This document shows, piece by piece, positions 1 to 11,700 of a stretch of 64,000 bases of DNA (its first letter is position 1; every line of letters starts with the position of its first letter). Under the pieces are notes generated by a model. The model was given only the letters and a program-made list of their open reading frames with translations. It did no database searches and was not told where the DNA came from. The position numbers were made by a program, and so were the translations under genes. The stretch is from Beroe forskalii (lineage: Eukaryota; Ctenophora; Nuda; Beroida; Beroidae): positions 620,001 through 684,000 of the forward strand of contig WFMF01000003.1 in the NCBI GenBank assembly GCA_011033025.1. The letters are read 5' to 3'.

Positions 1-5
1 TATCT

Positions 6-217
6 ACAATAATTGATGAGTAATTGATTTATTATTTTTTGACTCAATGGTACAAGTACGAATGGAAATGATGTGGTTCTTTAATGACAATCAATTTCGT
101 TGTTCTACGACTCGTAGAACGACGAAATTGATTGTCATTGAGGAACCACATCGTTTCCATTTGAACTTCTACCAATGATAAGTTAAAATTGGATTAATAA
201 ATTACTCATTGATTGTA
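6..217. repeat. Long imperfect foldback (inverted repeat)
   Basis: The two halves are reverse complements of each other around a centre near 110, where GTTCTACGA meets TCGTAGAAC. The inner ~50 bp of each arm are nearly perfect (ATGACAATCAATTTCGT pairs with ACGAAATTGATTGTCAT). The outer parts, such as GAGTAATTGATTTATTA against TAATAAATTACTC, are more diverged. No open frame lies inside. It looks like a foldback or MITE-type element, though the outermost end may lie before the window start. Confidence 0.75.
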
Positions 218-389
218 ATCATGCGACTCCTAAGGACCCGATCCTTGAAATGTACATACCGCACACGTGTTACTGATATAATCGTATAACACGTACAATG
301 AACATGGCGCCGCAGTACCATTCTCATTTCTAGAATTCGCGATAACTGCTTTCTAGTGAGGGTTCTTGTATCGACATAACATACTTTAT

Positions 390-1980
390 CGGACATAATT
401 CATAGCTTCATCCTGTGTCCAATCCCCCCCCTGACTTTTTCAACTCCCCCCTTTCCAAAACCTCCCCCCTGAATTTTCAAAATCCTCAATCCCCCCCTCC
501 CCCTTTTGGGCACCCGACCCCTGAATTTCAAAAATTCGACCGACCCCCCACCAATAATTTAGAAAATTTTTATAAGATATGTCCATTGAATTGTTTACAA
601 CAGAGTCAACCGAAACTAGAAATTTTGTGAAAGTATGTAAACTATGAAATGTGGCTGCGACACCGCAAGTCAGACAAAAAATTTAGTCAGTTTTGAGTTT
701 TAACAAATAATATTTCCAGTGACTGAAATGGTAATGAAGTTCAATTTTGATGTCAATTAATCCTTGAATATATCAGCTATAAAATGAAACTTGTAAGGGA
801 ATCATGGCAGTAAAACCAAGCCTCTCAGGCAGGGAAACCAAGCCTCTCAGGAATATTGTCAACACAATATAAAAACTTTAGAGGCGTAAGACGAACACGC
901 AGACAATATAGAGCCCTGCGCGAGCAGGGCTCTATATAATATTTAAATGTCGACAGCGAAGCTGGAGACATTTAAATGATTTAGAGTGCGAGGCGAAGCG
1001 AAGCTGAGCCGAGTGCTCTAAATCATATTTCTGCGGTGAGTTTGAGCCTCTAAAGTACTATAGTAGTCGAACGGTGTACACGAGACACACCCTGTACACA
1101 ACAAGCACATTACACCTTATATGGTAATAATAAAAATGCTTGTTTACACAAAACAAAAAAGCGCATAACTCAGCCGTTTTTTGAGCAATTTTGATCAAAT
1201 TTTCAGGATATCACGGGCAAGATATGACCAATGTAATCCTGGAGTAGCTAACATTTTTGACCTCCAGAAATTGAGATATGACAAATAAACTGGTGTTTTG
1301 TTTTAAAGTTACCGCTTAATAAGTGGCTTTTCAGTCATAACTCCGCTTCTGGGGCTCAAAAATGAATCTAAACTTCACTGAGATGTTGCTTATATCTAGC
1401 TCTAAATATCCTGAAAGTTTCGTCAAGTTTGCTCAAAAAACCTCGAAGATATGCACATTTTTGTAACGCAAAAACAAAGGTCGCATAGATTTACATTTAA
1501 TGTTGTAAGTCATACCAAACACATGATATAAAACGCGTGTAGAACACGACTCTACGCATATAGTGCTACCCTCTATATCGGTCAAAACTTGTCGTGAGAC
1601 TACTATAAAAACCATGAAACACATTTGTTAAGTTGATATCCCTTGAAAATGGCGGGGAATTGAAGTATCGTACTGATTCAACAGTCTTACAAAAAGACAG
1701 CGGGGGTCTGGGGGCGCAGCCCCCTGCAACCAGAGGGTCTGAGAAAAAATCTTTCTCACGAAAATAGGATTTTCATCTCAAATTTCGAAATTCTTCTGCC
1801 AGATCCCAATCCCCCCTCCCCCCTTAATTTTTCACTCCTCCCTTCTCTCCGAGTCCCCCCAGAATCATTGACATTCGGGCAACCCCCCACCTACCTTATC
1901 TGACCCAAAATCTTCATCTCTCCCCCCCCCTCGTCTTAGGAGGGGGGGGGGATGAAGCTATGCATAATTATCGCGGACAT
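390..1980. repeat. Possible 1.6-kb element with short inverted ends
   Basis: CATAGCTTCATCC at 401-413 is found inverted as GGATGAAGCTATG at 1950-1962, each next to C- or G-rich homopolymer tracts (421-550 and 1796-1950). The interior has no convincing coding sequence. It holds a branched hairpin structure (875-1056) and a GC-rich stretch near 1700 reading GGGGGCGCAGCCCCC. The inverted ends could be chance matches next to low-complexity DNA, so assignment as one mobile element is weak. Confidence 0.35.
875..1056. other. Four-stem branched inverted-repeat structure
   Basis: An outer stem pairs ACTTTAGAGGC (875-885) with GCCTCTAAAGT (1046-1056). Inside are three perfect hairpins in series: 907-919 with 924-936 (13 bp, TATAGAGCCCTGC, 4-nt loop), 941-951 with 967-977 (11 bp, ATTTAAATGTC), and 976-986 with 1016-1026 (11 bp, ATGATTTAGAG). 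The last two loops carry smaller nested complementarities. The fold is a closed multibranch junction on either strand. No family was recognised; it could be the core of a foldback transposon or a structured RNA. Confidence 0.6.
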
Positions 1981-2020
1981 TACATTCACGCTGAGCACCT
2001 CAGCGTGAATATTAATGTCC
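1975..2020. repeat. Hairpin with 12-bp perfect core stem
   Basis: ATTCACGCTGAG (1984-1995) pairs with CTCAGCGTGAAT (1999-2010) around a 3-nt loop, and GGACATTA pairs with TAATGTCC on the outside. It has no T-run or other terminator context, so it is listed only as an inverted repeat. Confidence 0.6.
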
Positions 2021-3014
2021 GTGAAATTTTAGGTTCGTGATACTAAAGTCTGTGATAATTATGTCTGATGGATGATGTTTTGTGGAGAAATGGACCTTAC
2101 TGATCATAGCACAACTTGTCTGTCGTCTCGCACTCCAATATATTGGTCAGTTATAGTTCCATTTCTCCACTTTTAAACACAAGAGTTAAGCTGTCAAATT
2201 ATCAAATATCAAGTCGTTTATTTTAAATTCTAAGTACTTTTTAGTGTTTGCCATCTTATGCGAATCCTAACCTATTTACTAGTAGTAGTACTAATATTTG
2301 AGTTATTTTGTGAAATTGCTCAAGTATTGATCTGTAGCACATAGTTTAGTTGACGCGTGTTCTGTGCGAGAAAATTAAATTATAAATGCTATCTGATCCC
2401 TTCAATGTCCACCAGTCCAGTTGAAGTTTGGTTTTAATGACCTAATGGTGTTATGATTGCGCACTTCTAAGGATAGTCCTAATCACTGACGACTACGGAA
2501 GCTTAATTGGTGTTGTTTTGAGGTAACCAAGTATATTTTATTATGGTTTATAGTTTTTAGTTTATGGCAACGATTCATGATTTTTATTTGGATTTTGTAT
2601 AATGAACAGCATGTATTTTGCCAATTTGATTTTCCGTCTTTCTATTTCAAAATAAGAAATAAGTGATCAAGATAATATTATTATTATTTTTTAAATTTTC
2701 TATTTTTCAAATTTCCCAAATTTTTTTATCAAATTTCGGGAGAGTTTTATCAAGAGGTTAAGCGAATTTTCTATATTCTGTTTACGTTGTAAAATTTGAT
2801 AGAATAATTTATGTTCTTAAGTTAGAACTTGTCGTCATTTTATTAATATTATAATATGACTTGCGAGACATATTTATGTGGAACGAAATTTGGGGATTTT
2901 ACGAAAAAATCCCCATACTTTTGAACCCCCAAAAATTTCTATCCCAGATTCCAGGATTATTATTGTCCCATATAAATATACCTCGAAAAGTAGTAGTATT
3001 ACTAATAAAATCTA
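2021..3014. other. AT-rich intergenic DNA, no gene seen
   Basis: No open frame with protein-like composition, RNA gene or sizeable repeat was found here. A short segment near 2878-2915 (GGGGATTTTACG then AAAAATCCCC) forms a weak hairpin. Confidence 0.5.
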
Positions 3015-3816
3015 TAGTACAGTCAAAATTGGATTTAAAAGTGGACAAATTCGACTCGCGCACATTTTCCGCCCAAGATGAAGTCTCTACGACCTTCCTG
3101 AGCCAAGATACCGAAATACCCTAAATTAGGCCATGCGGGTGCCCCAAAAATGGTTTTTGGTCCATAACTCGGTTTATGAACATTTTAGAGCATATGTTTA
3201 TTGGTAAGTTTTATATAAACATGTTCATTGCGCACATTTTCCGCCCAAGATAAAGTCTCTACGACCTTCCTGAGCCAAGATACGGAAATACCCTAAATTA
3301 GGCCATGCGGGTGCCCCAAAAATGTTCTTTTGGCCCATAACTAGGTTTTTGGGCATTTAAGAGCATATTCCATTGACAATTTGTATATAAAAATGTCCAT
3401 TGCGCACATTTTCCGCCCAAGATGAAGTCTCTACGACCTTCCTGAGCCAAGATACCGAAATACCCTAAATTAGGCCATGCGGGTGCCCCAAAATCGGTTT
3501 TTGGCCCATAACTCGGTTTATGAACATTTTAGAGCATATGTTTATTGACAAGTTGTATATAAACATGTTCATTGCGCACATTTTCCGCCCAAGATGAAGT
3601 CTCTACGACCTTCCTGAGCCGAGATACGATTTTTTACATATCAGTCGGCTGCTCCTCGGCTAAAAATCGATTTTTCGGCACTTTCCACACCTCGGAGAGG
3701 TGTGGAAAGTTGTTAGATCGATTTTTCATGCAAAAAACCATGGAAACCGTGCAAAATCGCTTGGAGTCGAATTTGTCCACTTTTTTGGCTATTTTTTGCC
3801 AGATTTGACTGTACTA
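3015..3816. mobile_element. Non-autonomous TIR element with internal tandem repeat
   Basis: The left end TAGTACAGTCAAA and right end TTTGACTGTACTA are exact inverted repeats. A second matched pair lies just inside: AAGTGGACAAATTCGACTC at 3040-3058 and GAGTCGAATTTGTCCACTT at 3765-3783. A CTA trinucleotide flanks both sides and may be the target duplication. There is no transposase. The interior is 3.3 copies of a 172-bp repeat plus a 14-bp perfect hairpin (3680-3693 with 3697-3710). It resembles a MITE that has amplified its interior. Confidence 0.7.
3058..3630. repeat. 172-bp tandem repeat, 3.3 copies
   Basis: Copies begin GCGCACATTTTCCGCC at 3058, 3230, 3402 and 3574, so the period is 172 bp each time. 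The fourth copy stops after about 55 bp. Copies differ by scattered substitutions. They lie wholly inside the TIR element. Confidence 0.9.
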
Positions 3817-3903
3817 CTAGGCAAATATTGGTATTAACAAAATGGGGTTAACCCGAGACTACCTAGCAGCTGAATTGTTAAATACGTGCTAAAATCGTGA
3901 AAA

Positions 3904-3945
3904 GGCCACGCCTTTTTGTCTGTGCACAGACAAAAAGGCGTGGCC
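3904..3945. repeat. Perfect 42-bp palindrome
   Basis: The left half begins GGCCACGCC and ends GTCTGTG; the right half is its exact reverse complement with no spacer. It sits in the subterminal part of the 2.8-kb TIR element. A related single arm (GGCGTGGCC) recurs near 6530. Confidence 0.9.
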
Positions 3946-4391
3946 AATTTCGACCTCTTCCAACACAGATCCGTCGGTTAACTTTTTCTTGGTAAGTAAG
4001 GAAACTTTGAGAACATAAAAATCCCATGCCATGGCATGGGATTTTTTTGAGTATGCATGTCAGTGTCCAGACGTTTTGGCGATTCATGGTTGTTTAATTG
4101 ACCATCTTGAAGGAGAATCATCTAGGCACGCATTTTAAAAACGTTGCCTGAGCCCTTTGGGGCTTTTTTTCTGCAACCTGCGATGTAGATGTCCCATCAG
4201 AAGGTGACAAAGATAAACGGAGGGGTTTCGGCCCACGTACCCCTCACAGCTTACAACTGCAAGGCTGGGCCACCCAGGACTCCGGATTCCTGAGCAACAC
4301 AGTTTAGAGGGAAGGTGTAGAAAAAAGAAAGAGTTCAGTAGAGGTAAAAGATCATTGAGTGCTAAAATCGTGTGGAATATCTACAGGTGTT

Positions 4392-5996
4392 TGCCTCACA
4401 AAAGTCCCACTATTTTTCATCATGCCATAAATCATCTAATTCATTATTATTTTGTTTTTTATTCATCTCTAAGGACGGAGGAGAAGCTGAATTCTTCTTC
4501 CCGGATGATTGAAATGGAGAAAATAGGAGTTTTCATTTTGAAATTTTGTCCTAAAAAACGTATGGGTCTACACCTTGCCTCACAAAAGTCCCATTGAAAA
4601 ATTTTTCTTTTTCTTCTGTTATGAAAATGCTACATAATTGAAACTATGCAGGCTCATTATTTGATTCAATTGCCTTCATCCTGAAAGCATTTTTGGTGTT
4701 TACAAACGAAATTAATGTCATATTTTGGAGATTTGAAATAAATTATGCCTCACAAAAGTCCCATGATATGAAATAATGCTACATTTTTTGTTTAAGCAAA
4801 AATAAATCTCTTGATATTATTGTTTTTAAAGATGCTAAGTAAGTTAAATTTGCGTAATAGATGGTTTCCTTGAGCACCTGAATGGTTAAATGGAGTAAAA
4901 ATTTCATGCAATCAATTGGTACTTTTGTGAGGCAATATTGTATTTGGCTATATTATTCGAACAAATTTCGTAATTTTTTAATCCTCAAATTTTGCATCGT
5001 ATTTTTGAAGATGTTTATTGACCTATGAAAAGATTTTGTATTTTCAACCTTTTCCAAAGAAAATTGACGGTAAAAGCCTCAACAAAAATTTCTACCCACA
5101 AAATATTGTTTTTTCAGTCAAATTTGGATAAATGATAGCTATTTGAGTCACCAGCGATTATGCTAGCTTCCTTTTTGTCCCAAAGATCTGCCTAATAGAA
5201 AGATATTGGCAAATGCAAACTTATTTTTCGTGCAAAACTTTTTTTTCGAAAGTTTGGACTTTTGTGAGGCATAAATGGTGATTTCTCTTATTGCCTCACA
5301 AAAGTCCAATCAACATTTTTTTCTTTTTTATAGATGCAATGAAGCATTGATGCTGCTGATATTAATATGACATTCTGAAAATCAAATTACCTTGCTTAAT
5401 TTTGCCATTCCAGGCATTATAAAGATAGTCCATGATATTTTGTTGGCTTGAAAATGTGTTATGCCTCACAAAAGTCCCTTTTTGAAAATATGTTGTGCAT
5501 TTTGAATTTTCAAACATGATTATTTATTATATATAGGTCATAAAGGTTCATACTACAAGACCAATATGCTTTTTATCAAACATCTAAAAGCCAATACAAC
5601 CAAATTCTATTTTATGGTATGGTACTTTTGTGAGGCAATGGTATTTTTTCAACCTTTTTTTTCTTGTTCTTGATCACACATTCTCTAAACTTCGTTTATA
5701 TTATATTCTATTTATATGGGTCCAATTCAATCATACGCCCTTTTCATGACTTATCTCCAACGGATTAATCATGATAGGCAGCCAGAACAATTTCATGGCC
5801 TAAAAATTTGTATTTATTGAGTCATTACCTATAAAATAAAAACCATTTAAGCTTATATGGTCTGAGGAAGTTTATTTTGTTCTTTCATTAACACAGTTTC
5901 AGGATCAAAAACTACCAACTCATATGTAGGATATAATTTCTTGTGCATACATTTTATGCGATAGGACTTTTGTGAGGCATGGAATTTTGTGAGGCA
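4392..5996. repeat. Phased 17-bp motif series, ~170-bp spacing, both strands
   Basis: The motif TGCCTCACAAAAGTCCC occurs on the plus strand at 4392, 4576, 4746, 5292 and 5462, and inverted (GGACTTTTGTGAGGCA or GGTAC variant) at about 4917, 5256, 5631, 5964 and 5981. A decayed copy is near 5075. Successive spacings are 184, 170, 171, 339, 36, 170, 169 and 333, so most are one or two times about 170 bp. The sequence between copies is not obviously repeated. Confidence 0.85.
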
Positions 5997-6636
5997 TTCA
6001 CCTGTAACTATAATTATAAAGTTATTAAAACCTGAATGTGAGTACGTTAAAATGAAAGGGAGGTTGTAGGCATCTGCCTGTCCAGCCACACATTCAGTCC
6101 CAGGCTAATCATACAGCAAGTTATTCAAGGTCAGCAACAAGCTGCACAACAAACCAGTACAGAATGTGAAGAACCTCGCGTGCCATGAATACCTAAACAA
6201 ATTGATCTAAAATTTACTGTTATCTAAAATTGCATATTTTTGAAAAACTAAGCTATTCTTATTAAGGCAACGTTTAATAATGTTTAATAATGTTTAATAA
6301 TGTCTACAAGATTGGAGTTACTATATCCTCTTTCAATCAGTTTTTGGAAAACTTTTTTAATATTGAAATAGAAAGTTAGCATACCTAAGTTAATACGGCC
6401 TCCAAGAGGGTTCTAAGCAAGAATAAACACTTGCATTGTTTTTCTCGTGCAAAAATAAGTGGGTTTAGTGTATAAAGCTCAAAATGTTGAAATTCGAATT
6501 TTTGTCGAAAAATCCCACGGTAAACGAAGGGCGTGGCCAGTTTCGATCACTTCCGACACAGATCCGTCGATAAGTAAAGACACTACATAAAGAACATAAA
6601 CGCCAATTTTCAGCTTGCCAAGTGGTAGTCTCGGGT

Positions 6637-8746
6637 CATTGGCAATATTAGCCTTGATTAATAGAAATCACATGGAAATAATATTGTTTGTTTTAAAATC
6701 AAAGTTGCGATTGTACAAGTTTTCCAACATTTACGAAATTTGTAGTTGCGGTGAGTTATATTGGTACCCTTTTTCCATATTTCTTGATTGAGCTGTACCC
6801 CCTACTCCGTGCACATGTCACGTGATCATGCTAGTTACTCATAATGGACGTTGCTAGGAGCTGGATGTATCTCAGTCCGGTCATTGTTCCCAAGGATACT
6901 ACGCCGGCTTCAGTAACTGGAGTGTGTTGTTGCTTTCCTCGTTTCCAAGCAGATAGTACACTGCGAGCACTACACTAGGATAGTACTAGGATATCATTAT
7001 CTCGGGTCATTGGTTACTAACCAAGTAAAACTTTCGGACTGCACCACTTAGCTAGCTAATGGTCCGCTAAGCGGTCTACATTCTGAAAGTTTCACTTGTA
7101 CTGACGTACTGAGTACTCTAGACTTATTCTTCCGAAAACCTGAACTTAGTTTGAAGTAGAATCTGTTTTAGACTCTGTTATCGGAGTACAATGTACTTTG
7201 TACAATGTACATCGTAAAACTAAAATATACATAGAAAATTCATTCCTTTACCAGATGACAGAATTTCCAAAGAATTAATTTTTAGCTGGGATTTATTTGA
7301 AATTTCCAAGTCATATTTGTAGAGAGGGTTCTTGATAAGTGTTCTGCCGTACTGAGCTGTTCTTTTTCCATTTTCCTCGAGATTAAAAAATGGAGTCGTT
7401 TTCCCCCTTCCCCCGGGGAAATTTAGGCTCCACACTTCCACAGAGTAACCAGTCTCGATAGCAGATAGTATGGTTGTTGCAATTTATAATCCTCATGGAT
7501 TCCAGAGGGCACTTAAACTCCAGATGCCTCATGTTGTTAGAATTTGTTTGTATTCAAAGAGCCCTTATGTTATTATAAACTTATTTCAGTGCTCCATGCT
7601 TATTGCTCCACTCTGAAGTACAAAACACATCAGTTTCCAAGTAAATTCTCTTACAAATTAGTTAAAAATCAGTGCACGAGCATTTGTAAATTGCAGTACA
7701 ATCACCGTCACAGATTTGGACAACAGAAAGTTGCTGGCCGCAATCAAGTGAGAAATTTAAAGTTGCCATTTCTAAGACTCCAAACCGTTCTGAGTAATGC
7801 TTTTAAAAGACTGCATAAATCGTGGAGTTACCTCGCCATATAGCTGCATGATAATCCGACTTTAAAAGAGTCTAACGAATCGTTGTGAAGCACGGCTAAC
7901 TGCTGAGATTGCTGCGATTCAGCTGAGAGCTCTGCCTGAGAGCACATGTGCCCTGGATAAGTCACGTGACTTATCACACGTGACTAATAGTTCTGTACTC
8001 TTAAACTCTTAAACACTAGGTCTATTGCTTCTCTCGTTCCCTGTTCCATGACTTGGAGATTCATTAAGTCCTTGTTTTGTTGATGGTTATCATTTCAGTC
8101 TCAGTACCATGATAACAGTAATTTTAAGTGTGAATCAGGATTATATTCTTGATTTTGCATACTTTACACAATATCTTTAAAATTGTGTATTCGAATGTGT
8201 TACCGAGCAATAGTACTTACTACTATTCTATAACACTTTACTGTGTAGCATTGATGTGCATTTGATGCTTTTAATGAAAGCATTTGTTGCATTAGTAGTG
8301 CTGTATAGGGTTCCCATGCTAACATAATGTAGGGAAATAATATTATCTTTAGTTTGTGCAACTTAATATTAAGGTTAAGGACTTTGATGGTAATCCGATT
8401 ACGATGATTTCTATTTTATTAGAAAGCTATATTTATCGCTATTAAGAGAATTGCGCAATACGGTGTCCCGTAACCTGCTTAAACTCCGTGTGTATTCGTT
8501 ACTGTGTTTACATTTGCAACATTTCGAGTCCAGCAGCCTGTGCCACATTAATTGCCTTTCCCTGACTATAGTTACCACTCCTGTGCTGTACTAGTTACCA
8601 CCCCTGAGCTACACAAGTTACCACCCTAAGCTAAACCACCTTGAGATATCCCATTCCTAAGATAAACCTGCACAATGTGCCTGACCCCCCGTAACCTAAC
8701 AGTTCCTCCAGTAGTTACCAGTCAGGGAAGCGTCAAGTTACCCGCC
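6637..8746. other. Intergenic region upstream of gene A
   Basis: No coding exon is supported here. Around 7030-7110 an imperfect stem pairs AAGTAAAACTTTCGG with CTGAAAGTTTCACTT. Around 8570-8650 is a degenerate run of AGTTACCACC units just before the gene A start codon; this could be part of the 5' UTR or promoter. Confidence 0.45.
7967..7991. promoter_or_regulatory. Paired CACGTG E-boxes, one CLEAR-like
   Basis: AAGTCACGTGACTT is a 14-bp palindrome containing GTCACGTGAC, the consensus bound by MiT/TFE bHLH factors, and a second CACGTG follows within about 10 bp. It lies ~770 bp before the gene A start codon. Such E-boxes also arise by chance, and no TSS evidence is visible. Confidence 0.3.
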
Positions 8747-11700
8747 ATGCCTAACCCGGTCCATGGGACCCTCTCAAACACCTACCGCTCTGACCGGATG
8801 TTCACACCTCTCGCTCCCTCTCGTGACACCACCTCAAAATTCCTGTGAGTTTAGTGACACCACCTCGAAATTCCTGTGAGTTTAATCAGTGACACCACCT
8901 CAAAATTCCTGTGAGTTTAATCAGTGACACCACCTCAAAATTCCTGTGAGTTCAATTAGTGACACCACCTCAAAGTTCCTGTGAGTTTGACTAGTGACAC
9001 CACCTCACAATTCCTGTGAGTTTAACTAGTGACACCACCTCAAAGTTCCTGTGAGTTCACCCTCCTTGACACCACCCACAAAATTCCTGTCAGTTTAACT
9101 CGTGACACCACCTCAAAGTTCCTGTGAGTTTAACTCGTGACACCACCTCAAAATTCCTGTGAGTTTAACTCGTGACATTACCTCAAAATTCCTGAGTTTA
9201 ACTCGTGACACCTCAAAAATTCCTGTGAGTTTAACTAGTGACACCACCTCAAAGTTCCTGTGAGTTTAACTCGTGACACCACCTCAAAATTCCTGTGAGT
9301 TTAACTCGTGACACCACCTCAAAATTCCTGTGAGTTTAACTAGTGACACCACATCACAATTCCTTTGAGTTTAACTCGTGACACCACCTCAAAATTCCTG
9401 TGAGTTCACCTCGTGACACCACCTCAAAATTCCTGTGAGTTTAACTCGTGACATTACCTCAAAATTCCTGTGAGTTTAACTCGTGACACCACCTCAAAAT
9501 TCCTGTGAGTTTAACTAGTGACACAACCTCAAAATTCCTGTGAGTTTAACTCGTGACACCACCTCAAAGTTCCTGTGAGTTTAACTCGTGACACCACCTC
9601 AAAATTCCTGTGAGTTTAACTAGTGACACAACCTCAAAGTTCCTGTGAGTTTAACTAGTGACACCACCTCAAAATTCCTGTGAGTTTAACTCGTGACACC
9701 ACCTCAAAATTCCTGTGAGTTTAACTCGTGACACCACCTCAAAATTCCTGTGAGTTTAACTAGTGACACCTCAAAATTCCTGTGAGTTTAACTCGTGACA
9801 CCACCTCAAAATTCCTGTGAGTTTAACCTCAAAATTCCTGTGAGTTTAACTCGTGTGACACCACCTCAAAATTCCTGTGAGTTTAACTAGTGACACAACC
9901 TCAAAATTCCTGTGAGTTCACCTCGTGACACCGCCTCAAAATTCCTGTGAGTTTAACTCGTGGCACCACCTCAAAGTTCCTGTGAGTTTAACTCGTGACA
10001 CCACCTCAAAATTCCTGTTAGTTAAACTAGTGACACCACCTTAAAATTCCTGTGAGTTTAACTCGTGACATTACCTCAAAATTCCTGTGATTTAACTAGT
10101 GACACCACCTCAAAATTCCTGTGAGTTTAACTAGTGACACCACCTCAAAATTCCTGTGAGTTCACCTCGTGACACCACCTCAAAATTCCTGTGAGTTTAA
10201 CTAGTGACACAACCTCAAAATTCCTGTGAGTTTAACTCGTGTGACACCACCTCAAAATTCCTGTGAGTTTAACTAGTGACACAACCTCAAAATTCCTGTG
10301 AGTTTAACTCGTGACACCACCTCAAAATTCCTGTGAGTTTAACTAGTGACACCACCTCAAAATTCCTGTGAGTTTAACTCGTGACATCACCTCAAAATTC
10401 CTGTGAGTTTAACTAGTGACACCATATCACAATTCCTGTGAGTTCAACTCGTGGCACCACCTCAAAGTTCCTGTGAGTTTAACTCGTGACACCACCTCAA
10501 AATTCCTGTTAGTAAAACTTGTGACATTACCTCAAAATTCCTGTGAGTTTAACTCGCGACATTACCTCAAAATTCCTGTGATTTAACTAGTGACACCACC
10601 TCAAAATTCCTGTGAGTTTAACTAGTGACACCACCTCAAAATTCCTGTGAGTTTAACTAGTGACACCACCTCAAAATTCCTGTGAGTTTAACTAGTGACA
10701 CCACCTTAAAATTCCTGTGAGTTTAACTAGTGACACCACCTCAAAATTCCTGTGAGTTTAACTAGTGACACCACCTCAAAGTTCCTGTGAGTTTAACTAG
10801 TGACACCACCTCAAAGTTCCTGTGAGTTCAACTAGTGACACCACCTCAAAATTCCTGTTAGTTAAACTCGTGACACCACTTCGAAATCCCTCTCTCATTT
10901 GACTTCCCACTCAGGTACACCACCACTGGACCGGGCTTAGCTCGACCTCACGGTCAGAAGTGGGGTCGTGGAGATGACTACGGTCTCCACATCAACACCT
11001 CGGAGTTTGCTAGTATCAAGGGACACAGGCACTTCAGCACTGGATTCGAATACATCCCCAAGTAATGATCTCATATTGACCAACATTTCAATGCTTGTCT
11101 TGATTTTCCAATTTCATTTACAACCAACTTATATATAATTCTTTAGTTTCAAACTTACACGGTCGCTATAATAAGATTGGGAGGGGTATAATAACTATCG
11201 TATGGTATCCCTTTTCTGCTTCATTCATCCCTCCGCTCTCATTTCTCTTCCAGGCCTCCCCACAAAACCCAGTACCCACCTCTCCACCTCTCACTCCCCA
11301 ACCCACCTCCTTCATCTCTAACCACTTACTCTTCACCTCTCCCTATAGCTGTATTTTGCCCTCCCTCTTCACCCACCCACCCTTTCCCTTTCATAAGTTA
11401 CCCCACCAACTCAAAAATACCCGCTAACCCCTACACATCCACATCCTGTGTCACCATACCCCCCCCCCTTCACTGCTCCCAAGTCCCCACTCACTCCCCA
11501 CCCCTTGCAGGGACGTACCGCAGAACATCGTGTACAATCTGACCTCCTTGAAGCGGGACCCCACCCGTCCCCACGACCACCTGGTAGTGGAGCCCCAGAA
11601 GATCAACATCCAGGAGTCCCAGATCGGGCTGCCGTTCCCCCAGCAGCATGTGTACTACTCCCACCTGTCGCACAAGGATGTGTTCCCCCAGCACAAGCCA

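Larger units (their letters stand above)
3851..6636. mobile_element. 2.8-kb TIR-bounded element without transposase
   Basis: ACCCGAGACTACC at 3851 is inverted as GGTAGTCTCGGGT ending at 6636, and the similarity extends inward about 15 bp (TAGCAGCTGAATTG against CAATTTTCAGCTTG). A subterminal segment containing ACACAGATCCGTCG occurs near both ends in the same orientation (about 3965 and 6558). No transposase frame was found. The interior holds a 42-bp palindrome and the phased 17-bp motif series. It is probably a decayed or non-autonomous DNA transposon; the target duplication is unclear. Confidence 0.5.

Noticed and set aside
4140..4345. GC-richer segment as a tRNA-derived SINE
   Set aside because: No A/B box pair or clover-leaf could be found, and there is no second copy in the window.
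4392..5996. Possible CRISPR array
   Set aside because: The repeat occurs in both orientations, at ~170-bp spacing, in animal DNA with no cas genes.
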